A stretch of DNA of 64,000 bases, taken from the NCBI GenBank assembly GCA_038502055.1, contig JAXRKN010000029.1:285001-349000 (forward strand). The letters are read 5' to 3'. The position numbers and the translations under genes were made by a program. Below the pieces are notes generated by a model. It was not told the DNA's origin, did no database searches, and saw only the letters and a list, made by a program, of their open reading frames with translations. Shown piece by piece: positions 26,101 to 37,329 of this stretch. The number at the start of each line of letters is the position of its first letter. The stretch's first letter is position 1. This DNA is from Tanytarsus gracilentus (taxonomy: Eukaryota > Arthropoda > Insecta > Diptera > Chironomidae).

Positions 26101-29100
26101 ATACAAAATTTCAACTTATAAATTCTCTTTAACTCAAATTGATTCGTTCCCTGAGTCCAATGTCGAAATCAATTTTATTCAATGTCTCTCGATCGTCTTA
26201 AAAATTCTCTTTAATGTCCTGCCCAATAAATCACTCACTCCGAACTCCTTTCGAATGAAAATCGATTTTTCAGCTGAGAGCAAAAAAAATTGGAACAATT
26301 GTAAAGTTTTTTATCAGCAGCAGCGAGCGCTATTGTGCGGATCGATGCGGGACGAGTTGTTGGCGGTTGTTGTTGTTCAAGTTGAGTGAGAGGTTCAAGG
26401 TTACACTCTCACAGCACACAAAAGTTTGATTTGGTTTATTGAACATCTCTTCAGCTTCTCTTTGTATTTTTCTGCTGAATGAAAATGAAATGCATGAGTT
26501 GTAGACTGGAAAATTCTTTTCGGCTCGCTTTTCACTTTTTTTTCTCTTCAATAAAGAGATGAACAAGGACTTTTTTTTGCTAGGAGTTCGATTTTTATTT
26601 TTAGAAGTGATTTTACTTTAAAATCATGCTTTGAGTTTTTGAGTGAAATTTCTCTTAAAAAATTTAACGGAAAAATGAATTTTAAAATTATTTTTCTTTA
26701 AATAATTTTTATCAACATTTTAAAAATAATTTTATTATTTTCTATCAACTAAATTTGTCAATTTTAATTCAATCTTCATTTTTATTTCTTTTCTAATGAA
26801 ATTAAACACAAAAAAATTTCTAACCAATTTTCAATTTTCTTGTTTTATGATTTTGTGTTTTTTCAATTGTGCAAATTACAGAGACTAAAATTTTGTCAAG
26901 CATATCAAGAAAGTCGTATTAGAAATTTAAAACTGTTTTTATCTCAGTTTTAAGCGCAACCCACAAAATATGGAACTGAAATAGTGAAAATATATTATGG
27001 AAAAATTGAGATTGAAGAAAGAAAATTTTAAGACTTTTTTTCTTTTTTTTGGCTTATTTTTTACTTAAACGAATAATTTAATTAAATATTAAATGATATA
27101 TTTAGGTTTTTAAAAATTTAATTCCCTCAAAAATAAAACTTTAAAATATTTTATAAAAAAATTAGAAAAATCTCTTGACTCTGAGCATGTGTAGGTATAA
27201 AATTGATTCCGTGAAAAAGAAGACAAGATGAAGAATAATTTTGTGATTTACCGTCGGAAAATTTTGCGACCGAAATAAAAAAAATCCTCACAATTTTCAT
27301 ATTTGAGTCAATTTTCTCAAATCCATCAATCATCGTCAGGATTTTCATCCTGTACAATAAATGTGATGTTGCATTTTATTGAGAGTGTGCTGCATTGTTT
27401 TCATGTATCAACTCGTAGGTCACTCTAATAAATCTGTCATCAAAAATCATCAAACCGCAACGAGATGGGGATTTAATCAAAAAATTATTATTGAGTTGAA
27501 AAATAGTTAAAATTTTAATTTAACGGAATTTTTTAACTTTAAAAATTTTATTTAAGCCTAAAAAATAATTTTTGGATTGAAAATTAATGAAAATTTTAAT
27601 TTAACGGAATTTTGAAAAATTTTACAAATTTTATTTTAATCAAAAATAATTTTCCTTACTCGCAAAAGGTTCACACGCTGGTCAATCACAAATTCAACCC
27701 ATAAATTTTTCTAATCCCATAAAAAATTCACTAAATCATAAAAAATATAAAAAACTCAATTTTCTTCTCAAAAACAACCCATTTTTTCAAAATGCACATT
27801 TGAGCACAGCATTCAACATCCCGACAGCATCCTGTGACTACATCAACTTCCTCTCTCTTTTCATAAACCATCATTTGATCATAATTCATTTCGCATCTTT
27901 CAATTGGAAAATTATGATTATTATTGCTCGCTTTTATTGACTTCTATCTATTGACTCACTCTCTGTTGAATTTTTGTTGTTTACGGGTTTTTGTGCGAGA
28001 GGGGAAAGAGAAAAATCATGCTGTGCACTTGGATTATCTTTTGTTGAAAAATGAGGATTGAATTGAGTGCAAAAAACTGGACATTGCAATGCATTGAAGG
28101 GAATTAAAGAAAGAAATATTTAATAATATTCTTGCAAGTCAAAAATAAACTTTAATCTCCTCTTGACTCTCTCTTCTTCATCGCGATGATTTTCCTTTTA
28201 CTTCCGCCATGGCAAAGTGACAAAAAATTCCCCACAATTGCTTCTTATTATTTTTTATGTAAAGGTTTTTTATCTCAATTCTTCTTCCCCTTTTATTTCA
28301 TTATTTATGATCATTATGCAACTTAAGATTCATCCGCACAAAGTTAATTCGATTTTGTAATAAAAATTCATCAAAACAGTCGGATGCAGGAAAAAATTGC
28401 TTCTGGTTAAAAAAATAGGGAGAAGAAGAAGAAGTTGGATGTTAAAAAAATCTTTTAAAATTTCATCCCTCGAAATCTTCAACCATGCAAAATTAACCAG
28501 CAACAAACTATTCAGTTCCACTTCTCATCCTTTCTCTCTATAAATTCATACGCAATTAAAGCGTGATGCAATAAAATTTTTCCTCTTTTGTTGTCAAAAT
28601 CAGTTTTGAATAAAAATTAAATTAAAAATTTTGCAAGTTTGACAGATTGAATTTGATAAAAATCCGACGAGAGAAGAAAGTTAAATTTAAAGGTTTGATT
28701 TGATCTGAATTTGATTGATCGTCTGACATGGAAACTTAAAGATTTATTGGCGATATTATTTTTTTTTTGGAATGCTGTTTTTGATGTTGTAAAAAATAAC
28801 TCTAAATTTCAAAAAATTTGTTTGAAACTTAACTAAAATTTTTTGAACTCTGTAAAAATGTTTAATAGAGACAGAGTTGGGCAATTACAAGAAATTACAT
28901 GAATTTTGTATGAAAAGGTAAATAAATCCATGTAATTTTTTTAATACAATTTTTACTCGATCACATTGTAATTGTCCATATCTGGATTCAGGTGAGGAAA
29001 GAACAGAGATGGGCAATTACATTATAATCAAGTAAAAATTACAAATAAATAATTTAATTTTCATACAAAATTCATGTATGTTCCCAAAATTAATTCCATT

Positions 29101-32100
29101 ACATGAATTTTTTGTAATTGCCCATCTCGGAATATTTAAAATGCACTCTAAAAATTGAATTTTAACAATAATAAAATTTAACAGTTAATTTTCCATTCTT
29201 CTCCTTTAAAATAAATAAAAATCTGCTTCAGATAATTTCAGTTTTAAATTATTTTTCAACATTAAATTCTTTCACTAAATTTCTTCTTTTGTTTTCAAAT
29301 TTTTGTACTCTCTAAAAGCCATTCAATAATAAAAGTGCATTGAATTCGATGTCAATAGGTTGAAAAAGAGAAAAACAATAGCTAAAATCAAGCAACTGTT
29401 AAATCGCCACCAAAACAAATAAAATACATTAAGAATTCTGAGTAAAGAAGTTTTATAAACAGTTTAATGTCTGATCAAAAAGCTAAAACACCCGAAAGTC
29501 CTTTTTATCTTTCACTCGATTCTCCCTAAAATTTCTTACGACCAACCCATCATATGCAGCGCTCATAAATTCAATAATCTGAAAACAACAAGAAGTAAAT
29601 ATTTATTTAATGAACTAAACAATTGACTCCCGGACTTTATTATTGTTGCTGTTGAGTGTGTGTTCAATTCTCACACTCGAAAGTGATTTACGGCCACTTT
29701 TCGGATTTTTAGTTTTAGTTTTTCCCTATTCCGGGCACCCTTCTTTATTGTTCTCGTCTCTCTATGTGCACGTATGTTTTTGTTGACTGAGGATGTTACA
29801 ACTTATCCAGGTGCAAAAATGATTATTTTTTTGACTTCTCTCTTTTGTGACAATTGTGAGATTTTTCTTAATTTTTAAGAGACTTTAGCTCTAAATTATT
29901 TTATGGATGATCTTAAATTTAATAAAATCCGTCTAATCAAAAACAAGTGCAGCATTAAAAGACAAATCCAATTTTCCACTTGCAATAACAATTTCAATAT
30001 TAAAACACATGTTTTCGTTAAGAACCCTCAAAAAAAACGAGAGCTGTGAAAAAATTGAATTTATTTTAGGCACTTAAAATGTGATTTAGATTGCAATCTT
30101 CGTCCATTAATGCACATCCCAATGAAGAAGTTCCCCTTATGCAGAAATGACAACATATGTAATGATTATCTCGAATGACTGTCCCAGTGGGAATGCTCGA
30201 AACTATTTTTATCACGTTGTAATTGAGCGATGATTAAATCTAAGCTTGAATAATCTTTCAAGGGATGACATTTTTAAGCAGAGATGGGGAATTACAAAAT
30301 TGAGTAAAAATTACAGTTTGAAACAAAATTCATGAAATTTCCCATCTCTGAACAAAATTAAATTACATTACATGAAATGTTTTTGTAATTGCCCATCTCT
30401 GAATTTTATTTTAAAATTCACAAAAATTTCTCAAGATGAGTTAGAAAATTTAAAAAATTCTTTATAAGATTTTTAAAAATAATTAAAAGAGGCAAAAAAT
30501 TCTTTCAATTATTTCTTCACTCATCTCTTTTTTTTCTCTTTTTAATTCCCTAATCGACGATTTTTCAGCGGCGCACTCGAGTGGAAGAGTGAAAGCGAGG
30601 AAAATGTTTTCTGTTTGCTACTTTCGGGTGATGAATTAATTTATGGAATTAGAAAATTTACGCAAATATATTCACATTTGGCATAAAATTAAAAAGATTT
30701 TTGCTGTTTAATGAGATTTTTATATATGTGTGATGATGAGATCATTAATTCCTGCGTTGATGAAGATTTGTTGATTAATAAGAAGAGAAAGAAATTTTTG
30801 AAGGTTATTAAGATGCAAATCGAGAAGGTTTTTGGACCAAATTGGGGTATAAAAATGTGAAACTTGAAACTAAGAAAACTTTTTCTTAAATTACCTAAAA
30901 ATATTTGAAAGAAAAGTTAGAAAATGAAATCATAGAAATAAATCTTTACGACTTTAATGTTCTTCATCCTCTTTAAGTGACCAAAATACATCAAAAACAA
31001 CTTTTTTATTACCATGCACTTACAAGCAGATTGAAATGGATATTGAGAGGGTGAAAAATGTCACAAATCAACCCTTTTTTTGCTGCTCTTTTTATAGCGT
31101 AGAAGTTTGCGACATTAGAGACTGCATTGAGCATTAAATTACTTCTTTTCTGCGCTTTCCATAATGGTTATTGAGATTAGTTAATTAAAATGAGATAAAT
31201 TATTATTTTTGGATGAAAATCTTTGAGTTTAGTGGAAAAATAAATTTAATGCTGTAACGAACAGATTTAGGGAAGCAAACTAAAAAATGTATTAGGAAGG
31301 GAAACTGAAAATATTTGCTGTGAGTTGATAGAATTTCAAATTATTAGGGTTGATTAAATTTTTAAATATTATGATTCAGACTAGGAAATAAATTGAGCGA
31401 GAAATTATTAAAAAATCAGGTAAAAAATCTTTATTTGACAATTTTGAGTTTTTCTATTTAATTTTCTTAATTTTTATTCTTAAAAATTTAAACTCTTTTC
31501 TCTTCAGAGATGGGCAATTGCATTAAAATCATAAAAAATTACATTACAAAAAATTAAATTTAATTAATTAAATTTTCATACAAAATTCGTGTAATTTCCT
31601 AAAGTTAAATTACATTTCATGATTTTTTTTGTAATTGCCCATCTCTGTTTTTCTCTTTATTTCTCTAACTTTCTTAATTAAATGACTTCTAAGAACTTTA
31701 TCGATATTTGGCAATCTCTCTTTGCATTACACAAAACTTAAATAGCAGCGAAAATTATTAAAATAGAAAACAATGCGTTTTGAGAAATTTTTCTCTTTTT
31801 CTATATTTAAATACAAGAAAAAATTTAAACTTGATGAATTTGCCGATAATTAACTTTGTCTGCTTTGTGATGTAAAATTAGTTCAAACCTACAAAGGTTT
31901 TGATTGCAAAAAAGCAAAATTAAGTAATTTGATACCGATTTTGAATTGAGACCTCAATAAGTTGTCTCTTATACTTTGAATTGATAAATAATTCATTATT
32001 TCCTCCCAATGTAAATTCAAAGAAATATTATTCATAATTGAGACATTTCAGCATATCTATAATGACATTTTATAACTAGTTCAACCCACCGGAATTGATA

Positions 32101-35100
32101 AAAAAGAGCTAATATTTTTTTGCTTAAAGCAATCACATTCTAAATCCAACCCCTAAGTATACCACGAGTCATCATGAACACAATTGAGTGATAATCCACA
32201 TAATCCACGACCCTCGCAAGCACTTAGAAAGTGAATCAAAAAATTTGAGTGTGAAAAATTCATTTTCAAAAATTAAAATTGTTTGTGCTTAACTTTAGCA
32301 TTAAATTTTCTCTTTAACTTTCCCGATTTTCATAGAAGCATAGAAAATTCCGAGTTAATGATTGGCATATCAAATTGCCGACGTCGCTTTCGATTATTTA
32401 AACTCCGAAAATTGCCAAAATACAGTGAAAATGCCATTAGTCACTATGCAAGATGCAGCAAAAAAAAATACTTTTCCTCTCTCTCGAACTGCTGACATTA
32501 CAATTCGATTAATGCGATTGTTGTGAACGCCGAGCACGTGTCGCGCATTTTGATGCTACACACGCGACATGCGGCATTTCCAATTGTCAACTTTTTTCGT
32601 GTCATAATAATACAAAGTTAAAATAAATTAAAGAGTTTGAGATGTTTGTAAACAACGGATGAATTGAGGTTTGACAGTTTTTTTCGAATTTCAACCGATT
32701 TTTCAACACTTGGATTAAAAATTTTGAGATATTTAATTAATTAATGATTTTACTCTTAATTATTTTAGAATTGTGCGTAATAAAGCAGCAGAGAAAGCAA
32801 AGCATGTACACCAACAGTCGCAAAGCTCAGGAACACCGCCAGGTTTGTGGAATTTTTTCCTCTCAACCAGAGATGGACAATTACATAAAATTAAAAAAAA
32901 ACACATGTAATTTTTTGTAATGTAATTAAAGGGTTCGAATGGGATCCCGGGACAATTTTTAATCCCGGGATTTTCAAAACCCCTAAAAGTAATGTAATTT
33001 TAACTCGATTACAATGTAATTGCCCATCTCTGTTCTAAACAGATTTTTTTAAAAAAATTTCTTCTTACCTAGGTCACCTCCCACAGTCACCACAGATGAC
33101 ATCAACCGATCCGCAAGATAGCAACGGCGCCACACCAAATTCCGTAAATGGGACCGAGGGTCGAATAAGCAGCGGCTACAGTATCAATGGAATTCTCGGC
33201 ATTCAGCATGCAAATGAAATGAATGTAAATAGCATGAAAAGGAAAAGAGTCGATGATCATGGTAGGTTTTGTTAAAGTCATTTCCCAACAAAAGCAATCG
33301 CCGCATTTTGACCATGTTTAACTTTTCCTAACACACGAAATTTACTCTCGGAGGAATTGCGCAATAATTTGAGACAATAGAACGCTTGTCCTTTCTTTCT
33401 CTCACTTCCTGTACTGCATTCTGCGCAATTTTGCTCATTTTTCGTCTCATGCCGTGTGGTTTTTCAGGAAAGGGATGCAAAATGACCGAAATCGCTTAAA
33501 AATTATTTTCCTCCTTTTATTGTCGCTCTTCATGTACATGGACATGAGCTGAACATGGCAAGATAACAGTTTCAGTTTGAATAGGGGAAATTTTTCACTT
33601 CCTCTCGGTCATTTTAGTGATGGACATTTGACTTTTGTTGAATGAGTTGGGAAAATCTTCTAAATTTAATTCTTTTTAACAAAATTTTTCTTTGTTAGAT
33701 GAAAATCGAGATATTAACATTCACATGGATGATGAAATCAAAAGACAACGAATTCAATACAACGGAGACCAAATTTATCCGAATGTAAGTGCAAAATTTT
33801 TTTTAGGTTAAAAATAGAGATTCTTGATTTACTGGTTTTTTTAAATCGGTAAAAAATAAAAAACCGGTAAATATATAATCGGTTTTGCAAAAAACTTTAA
33901 CTTTTTGTGATTTTACCGTTTTTTTAAATAAATTTTTTGGTTAAACCGGTGAAAAAAAGGTCCGGTAAAACCGGTTTTTTACCAAAGAACACCAAGTAGT
34001 TCAAAATTTTATCATTTCCTAACCTCTTCTAGCTCTGGTCATCGAAATGGTGTGTAAAAGAGGAGCCAAAGCATCTCGTCGACAACTCAGCCATTGTAAT
34101 GTCCACGCCGCCTCACAACAACAACAATCCACCCACAAACAGCAATCCAGCCGCCAACCACACATCGAACAACAACAACAACAATTCAACGGCAAACAAT
34201 AATAATTCATCATATTACGATACTCATAATGTGTTCCCGACATCGGTTAATAACAACAATCAGGACACAATACTCTCGTATGACAGCATCACCCAAATAT
34301 CGCAGGCTCAAAACACGCTTTATGCGCCGTCGATTGGAACTGCAATTGGTAAGTTCGAAAAAGATATTTTTAGGTTAAATTTTTATTTTTTGGGAGATCT
34401 TAAAATTTTTAAAAAATCACCACTGAAATGTATTTATGAGCTCTATTAATAAACACAAAAAATCTGAACAAAAGGTTCCGGGTCGTTCACCTCATTGACA
34501 CCGCTAAATATGCAAGAATTGAAATTAAATGGAACATCATCACTGATTGATCATTCGATGTCGCCTTATCATGCAGGTGAGAACAAGTGGATTCAAAATA
34601 TTAAGAAATCGCACTTGGAAATGGATAAAAGCACATTTGAAGTTGTTCTAAAGATTTCGAACACAATGGAGTAGATTTTGAAATAAAGTTCGTAAACTGC
34701 ACATTTTTGGACTATTTCTTCACTTTGGTTGAGGTTTTACTAAAAGTATTGGACACAATTGAAATAAAAATCGTAAACTGCACTGAGTTGTTAGATTTTA
34801 TAATGGTGATTGACTTCCTAAACTTTCTTCCCTAAAAAGGACTTCTAGCACATTAAATTAGACAATTTCCTTCTTCTTCTTCTTTAACTAACCAAATTTT
34901 CAATGCATTCATCTTGATTAAGGTTTCGAACGTGATCCCGGGAAAGTTTTTAATCCCGGGATCCAATCGAAATTTGAAATCCCGGGATTTTCGAAAGCCC
35001 TAATCTCGATTAAAAGTTTATCACTGCAAGTTTACTCACAAAACATTTTGAATCAAACCGCCATAAAAAAAAATTCGCCCAAAAATAATTCCAGATAGTA

Positions 35101-36110
35101 CAACACCCTACACGACCCTCACAATGTCGCAAATCGACGAGAGCATCCAGCAGCAAGATCAACCAGACTCATCGTCTGAATTACCAATGTTCACATTAAT
35201 TCCACCCGATGGACAGCAATCGACCTCTGGAATTCTCAAGAATGACTCAAACAACAATAACAACGATCGTAATAACAATACTGGAAAGTCAAAGGACAAA
35301 ATCGACGACGATGGAGGCAAGAAGAATCTTCAGCGTTACTCGCTCGACGTTGAATCACCGCATCACGCTGTTCATCATCATCATCCACATCACTTGCTTT
35401 TGCTGCAACAACAGCAAATGAATCAAATGTCAATGGACGGGAAAAATTTAATTCCAGCGCCGGAAAATTCTCCTTCGTTGATTGTTCTTCAGCCGAGTGC
35501 TCAAAGTGCCGCCGGATACTCTTCATTTTTCAATCACTACGCGACAGGCAAGTAGAAAATTTCTCGATACAGCACAAAATAAAAGAAAAACAGAGCACGG
35601 AAGTGAGCGATTGCTGGATGGGAAGAGAGGGGACTAATTTGTGGGGAAAAAGCACATGATGGAATTTTATGATTTTTAAAAAAATTTAGATCAAAAATAA
35701 TTTTTAAAATTTCCTCTTCTTCTTTTTTACAGCCAACAACGGCTCTGTGGTGTCTCCGAGTGATTATGCCTACAATTCCGCGCCCTATCAGCAATACAGT
35801 ACCGCCTACAATTACGGCTACAACGTTCCAACCACCAGCAGTCTCCTCAGTAAGTAAGCAGTGAGTATTTTACTTAAAAGTAGAAAAAGTTGATGAAAAA
35901 CCCAAAAGAAAGTCACAAAACTGAAAATTTTAATTTAGATTTTAATCTCTAGACACAACGTACTATTTTAACAACGATCCAAGTCATCAGCACAGCGATC
36001 TCCGATCACCACTGGCGGCGACACGCGCGAACTCACTTGCCGGCGCTTCATCACCGACTGGAGCGTGCATAAAAACCGAAATCAGTGCAAAAGATATTTT
36101 TCTCGTGTAG
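11174..36110 (+). CDS. sv: Pax2/5/8 transcription factor (shaven / sparkling orthologue)
   Basis: Thirteen exons join in frame: 11174-11312, 13754-13792, 23791-23956, 24538-24652, 25025-25107, 32769-32842, 33073-33261, 33699-33784, 34033-34348, 34475-34576, 35095-35547, 35733-35849 and 35953-36110, coding 678 aa. Residues about 60-187 are a complete paired domain, starting HGGVNQLGGVFVNGRPLPD and ending INRIVRNKAAEKAKH. The octapeptide YSINGILG is at about 241-248, and a shortened homeodomain-like segment (KRQRIQYNGDQIYPNLW) follows near 280-300. This order is diagnostic of Pax2/5/8. The C-terminal half is rich in Asn, Gln, Ser and His. The protein is a nuclear DNA-binding regulator; the fly orthologue acts in eye cone cells and sense organs. 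The intron after exon 11 is GC-AG (CAG/GCAAGT). Reading past the exon-12 donor would give a short alternative end (LLSK, stop). Ordinary splicing gives the terminus KDIFLV. Confidence 0.95.
11534..11669. repeat. R1 MITE in shaven intron 1
   Basis: The ends are CAGAGATGGGAAATTACA and TGTAATTACCCATCTCTG. Flanks AAAGAAAT and CAAGAAAC share 6 of 8 bases. Confidence 0.8.
12960..13070. promoter_or_regulatory. G+C-rich candidate regulatory block in shaven intron 1
   Basis: A G+C-rich island sits in an otherwise A/T intron. It has GACCATCTGGTGCCTC (an E-box CATCTG) and CGGCGCGCACCCTCCCCGAT. No promoter or coding signal was seen. An enhancer role is inferred from composition only. Confidence 0.3.
13385..13526. 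repeat. R1 MITE in shaven intron 1, left end decayed
   Basis: The right end TGTAATTGCCCATCTCTG is intact. The left end keeps only TCAATTACAAAAAA. Confidence 0.65.
15237..15758. repeat. Cluster of three R1 MITEs in shaven intron 2
   Basis: A partial copy starts at 15237 (CAGAGATGGGCAATTACA). A complete copy is at 15375-15484. A third, with damaged ends (CAAAGATGGGC, GCCCATCCTGG), is at 15631-15758. Confidence 0.8.
16430..16451. repeat. R1 MITE end remnant
   Basis: Only TGTAATTTGCCATCTCTG is left, the right end of the family. Confidence 0.6.
16760..17030. repeat. Two adjacent R1 MITEs in shaven intron 2
   Basis: Copies lie at 16760-16912 and 16933-17030. The second has flanks ACATAAATC and ACCTAAATC (8 of 9 identical), fitting a target duplication of about 8 bp. 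It is almost a perfect palindrome. Confidence 0.8.
17552..17665. repeat. R1 MITE with perfect 8-bp target duplication
   Basis: The ends are CAGAGATGGGCAATTACA and AATTGTCCATCTCTG. ATACTTTG is present on both sides (17544-17551 and 17666-17673). This copy best fixes the family's ends and points to the hAT superfamily. Confidence 0.85.
18650..19530. promoter_or_regulatory. Less A+T-rich segment upstream of the internal shaven promoter
   Basis: An unusually stop-poor stretch of higher G+C sits about 0.7-1.6 kb before the second promoter. It has several overlapping open frames on both strands, none with protein-like composition, and GAGAGAGAGCG (a GAGA-type site) near 19319. It is best read as regulatory DNA, on composition only. 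Confidence 0.3.
19946..19967. repeat. (CA)n microsatellite
   Basis: About ten CA units. A second CA-rich tract lies at 37113-37140 in the shaven 3' region. Confidence 0.9.
20205..20250 (+). promoter_or_regulatory. Internal (second) promoter of shaven
   Basis: TTTCAGTCAGTCGAGCGAG matches the insect initiator TCAGT, twice. It lies about 545 bp before the alternative ATG at 20760, and the stretch between is A-rich and stop-laden, as a 5' leader would be. No TATA box was seen at -30. It is inferred from the motif plus the downstream coding exon. Confidence 0.45.
20760..20814 (+). CDS. sv: Alternative first coding exon of shaven
   Basis: An ATG opens an 18-codon frame (MDLSTAYRYNQNMMEYYT) that stops at a good donor, T/GTGAGT, in phase 1. 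This is the phase needed to join the paired-domain exon at 23791, giving a junction Cys and then HGGVNQ. The resulting isoform would have 637 aa, with the first 59 residues of the long form replaced by 18. It keeps the whole paired domain. Confidence 0.6.
20882..21116. repeat. Tandem A/T repeat, unit about 16-17 bp
   Basis: About 14 imperfect copies of a unit like ATTTTTATTAATTTAGA sit directly after the alternative first exon, at the start of its intron. Confidence 0.85.
23030..23275. repeat. Tandem A/T repeat, unit about 27 bp
   Basis: About nine imperfect copies of a unit like TATGGAAAAATTTCTATAAA lie in shaven intron 2, roughly 0.5 kb before the paired-domain exon. Confidence 0.8.
24679..24980. 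repeat. Expanded R2 MITE filling shaven intron 4
   Basis: The ends are CAGGGGGCTGCAAG and CTTCCTACCCCCTG. The core is about 12 tandem units of roughly 23-27 bp built on GAGTACCTGCA. It fills about 300 of the 372 nt of the intron that splits the paired-domain exons. Confidence 0.75.
25582..25765. repeat. R1 MITE with near-perfect target duplication
   Basis: The ends are CAGAGATGGGCAATTACA and AATTGCCCATCTCTG. The flanks are TTCTTCAT and TTCTTCAC (7 of 8). The core has an extra duplication of GAATTTTGTATGAAAATAAC-like sequence. Confidence 0.85.
28872..29130. repeat. Two R1 MITEs in shaven intron 5
   Basis: Copies lie at 28872-28984 (ends CAGAGTTGGGCAATTACA and TGTCCATATCTG) and 29004-29130 (ends CAGAGATGGGCAATTACA and TGCCCATCTCGG). 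Confidence 0.8.
30279..30401. repeat. R1 MITE with an extra internal end
   Basis: It starts CAGAGATGGGGAATTACA and ends TTGCCCATCTCTG. A further CCCATCTCTG lies inside at about 30339, as if a second end had been captured. Confidence 0.75.
31505..31647. repeat. R1 MITE in shaven intron 5
   Basis: The ends are CAGAGATGGGCAATTGCA and AATTGCCCATCTCTG. The flanks are T/C-rich, so the target duplication cannot be fixed. Confidence 0.8.
32480..32600. promoter_or_regulatory. G+C-rich candidate enhancer just before shaven exon 6
   Basis: It holds a CACGTG E-box inside GAGCACGTGTCGCGCATTTT and a second CGCGACATGCGGCATTT block, 170-290 bp upstream of exon 6. It stands out strongly from the A/T intron. 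Function is inferred. Confidence 0.35.
32868..33032. repeat. R1 MITE with an R4 MITE nested inside it
   Basis: The R1 ends are CAGAGATGGACAATTACA and AATTGCCCATCTCTG, with flanks CTCTCAAC and TTCTAAAC (6 of 8). Inside, 32928-32991 is an R4 copy (GGGTTCGAATGGGATCCCGG ... TCCCGGGATTTTCAAAACCC) flanked by perfect 8-bp ATGTAATT repeats. R4 therefore inserted after R1. The composite makes up most of shaven intron 6. Confidence 0.8.
33823..33990. repeat. Palindromic ACCGGTTTT repeat in shaven intron 8
   Basis: Imperfect inverted ends (ATTCTTGATTTACTGGTTTT and AAAACCGGTTTTTTACCAAA) surround several AACCGGT motifs. It occupies most of the 248-nt intron and is probably another MITE family. No target duplication was resolved. 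Confidence 0.5.
34919..35002. repeat. R4 MITE in shaven intron 10
   Basis: The ends are TAAGGTTTCGAACG and TTTTCGAAAGCCCTA. Three GATCCCGGGA-type palindromes lie inside. Flanks ATCTTGAT and ATCTCGAT match at 7 of 8 positions. This is a good full-length reference copy (84 bp). Confidence 0.8.
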
Positions 36111-37281
36111 TTTAATTAAAAAAAATTGTAATCTTTTTAGAGATTTAAGGAAGAAAAAAATGTTGAATGCAAAGAACTTTTTTGAAATTAAGTTACACAC
36201 ACAAAAAATCATGTCACATTAGATGATAAGATCAGGGGGTGGGAAGATAGCAGGTACTGAATACCTGCAGCTTTTGCAGGTACTGGTAACTGCAGGTATT
36301 CAAATCTCTGGAGGTACTGCAGGTATTAAAATATTTGCAGGTATTGCAGGTATTCAGTACCTGCGAGCTTCCCACCCCCTGAGTAAGATTAAATATGAGA
36401 ATTAGCTTAGAAACTCATCAAAATGCACCAAAAATCCTTCTTTTATTTTTATTAATTGCAAAAGAAATTTAAATGTGAATAAAATTTCGAGTTTTTTAAA
36501 ATTAACTTTAAAAATTGAAAAATTTTAATTATCGAAAATTTTTCAACTTTTGAATAAATTTTCAACAACTCAAAATCAATTTTTTCCTTTAACTTTAAAA
36601 CTTTTTACCAAAGAAATTAAAAAAGTTGCAATTTATCTTTTTAAAAAAATTTTGATTTAAGAAATAGAAAAGTTTAACATTCAGCTAGTTAGCAGTTACT
36701 TAAAATTTGAAATGGGGTCTTGGGACGATAAACGCAATAATAACTTTTTGAAATGGAAATTTAAAATAGCATTTTTACTCAGTGAAAGATCATTAAAAAA
36801 TTTACATAAATAAAATTGAAAGTTATTATTTTAAAAAAATTATTAATATTCAAAAATAATTTTTTCTTTTTATAAACTTTGAGTTTTGTACCAAAGAAAT
36901 TTTCCGAGAACAATTTTTAATGATTAAAAATTATTTTTTGGAGAGTTTAAAAATTTCTCATTAACAAAAAATCTTAATTGAAAATTTAATTCTCTTCGTT
37001 AGTTTTTAATTGATTTTTTTTATATTACTTTAATTAAATTAAATTCACCCGCACACCATCGAGCACATTTTAAATATTTTCCATTTTGATAAATTAAGAA
37101 AATTTTCTCAGTACACACACACACACACACCCTCACACACATAATCTAGTGTTATAAAAGTTTAAGGAAAAAAATTCAAATAAATTTAGATATTTATAAA
37201 AAAAAATTTAAGACAAAAAATAAAACATGTAAAGAATATTATGTGAAACAAATTCTGAAAGATTAAAATGTGAAAAATAAA
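36111..37281 (+). other. sv: 3' UTR and end of shaven
   Basis: This A/T-rich stretch follows the stop at 36108-36110. AATAAA signals occur at 37219 and 37276. It contains an R2 MITE (36233-36381) and a CA-rich tract (37113-37140). The minus-strand zinc-finger gene ends at 37330, so the two genes converge with under 60 bp between likely transcript ends. Confidence 0.6.
36233..36381. repeat. R2 MITE in the shaven 3' UTR
   Basis: The ends are CAGGGGGTGGGAAG and CTTCCCACCCCCTG, a perfect 14-bp inverted repeat. The core is TGCAGGTA units. Flanks GATAAGAT and AGTAAGAT share their last six bases. If the 3' UTR is as long as it looks, this palindrome is transcribed. Confidence 0.8.
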
Positions 37282-37329
37282 AGAAAAATACCCAAAAATA
37301 TTATTTTCATCATTTACTTTCAAATCATC

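Larger units (their letters stand above)
25108..32768 (+). other. sv: Shaven intron 5 (7.7 kb)
   Basis: The largest uninterrupted intron, between the last two paired-domain exons. It holds R1 MITEs at 25582, 28872, 29004, 30279 and 31505, and a G+C-rich block near 32480-32600. No nested gene, RNA gene or other element was recognised. Confidence 0.7.

Noticed and set aside
35209..35526. ORFs overlapping shaven exon 11
   Set aside because: Shadows of the Asn/His-rich coding exon; the shaven frame is fixed by splicing on both sides.
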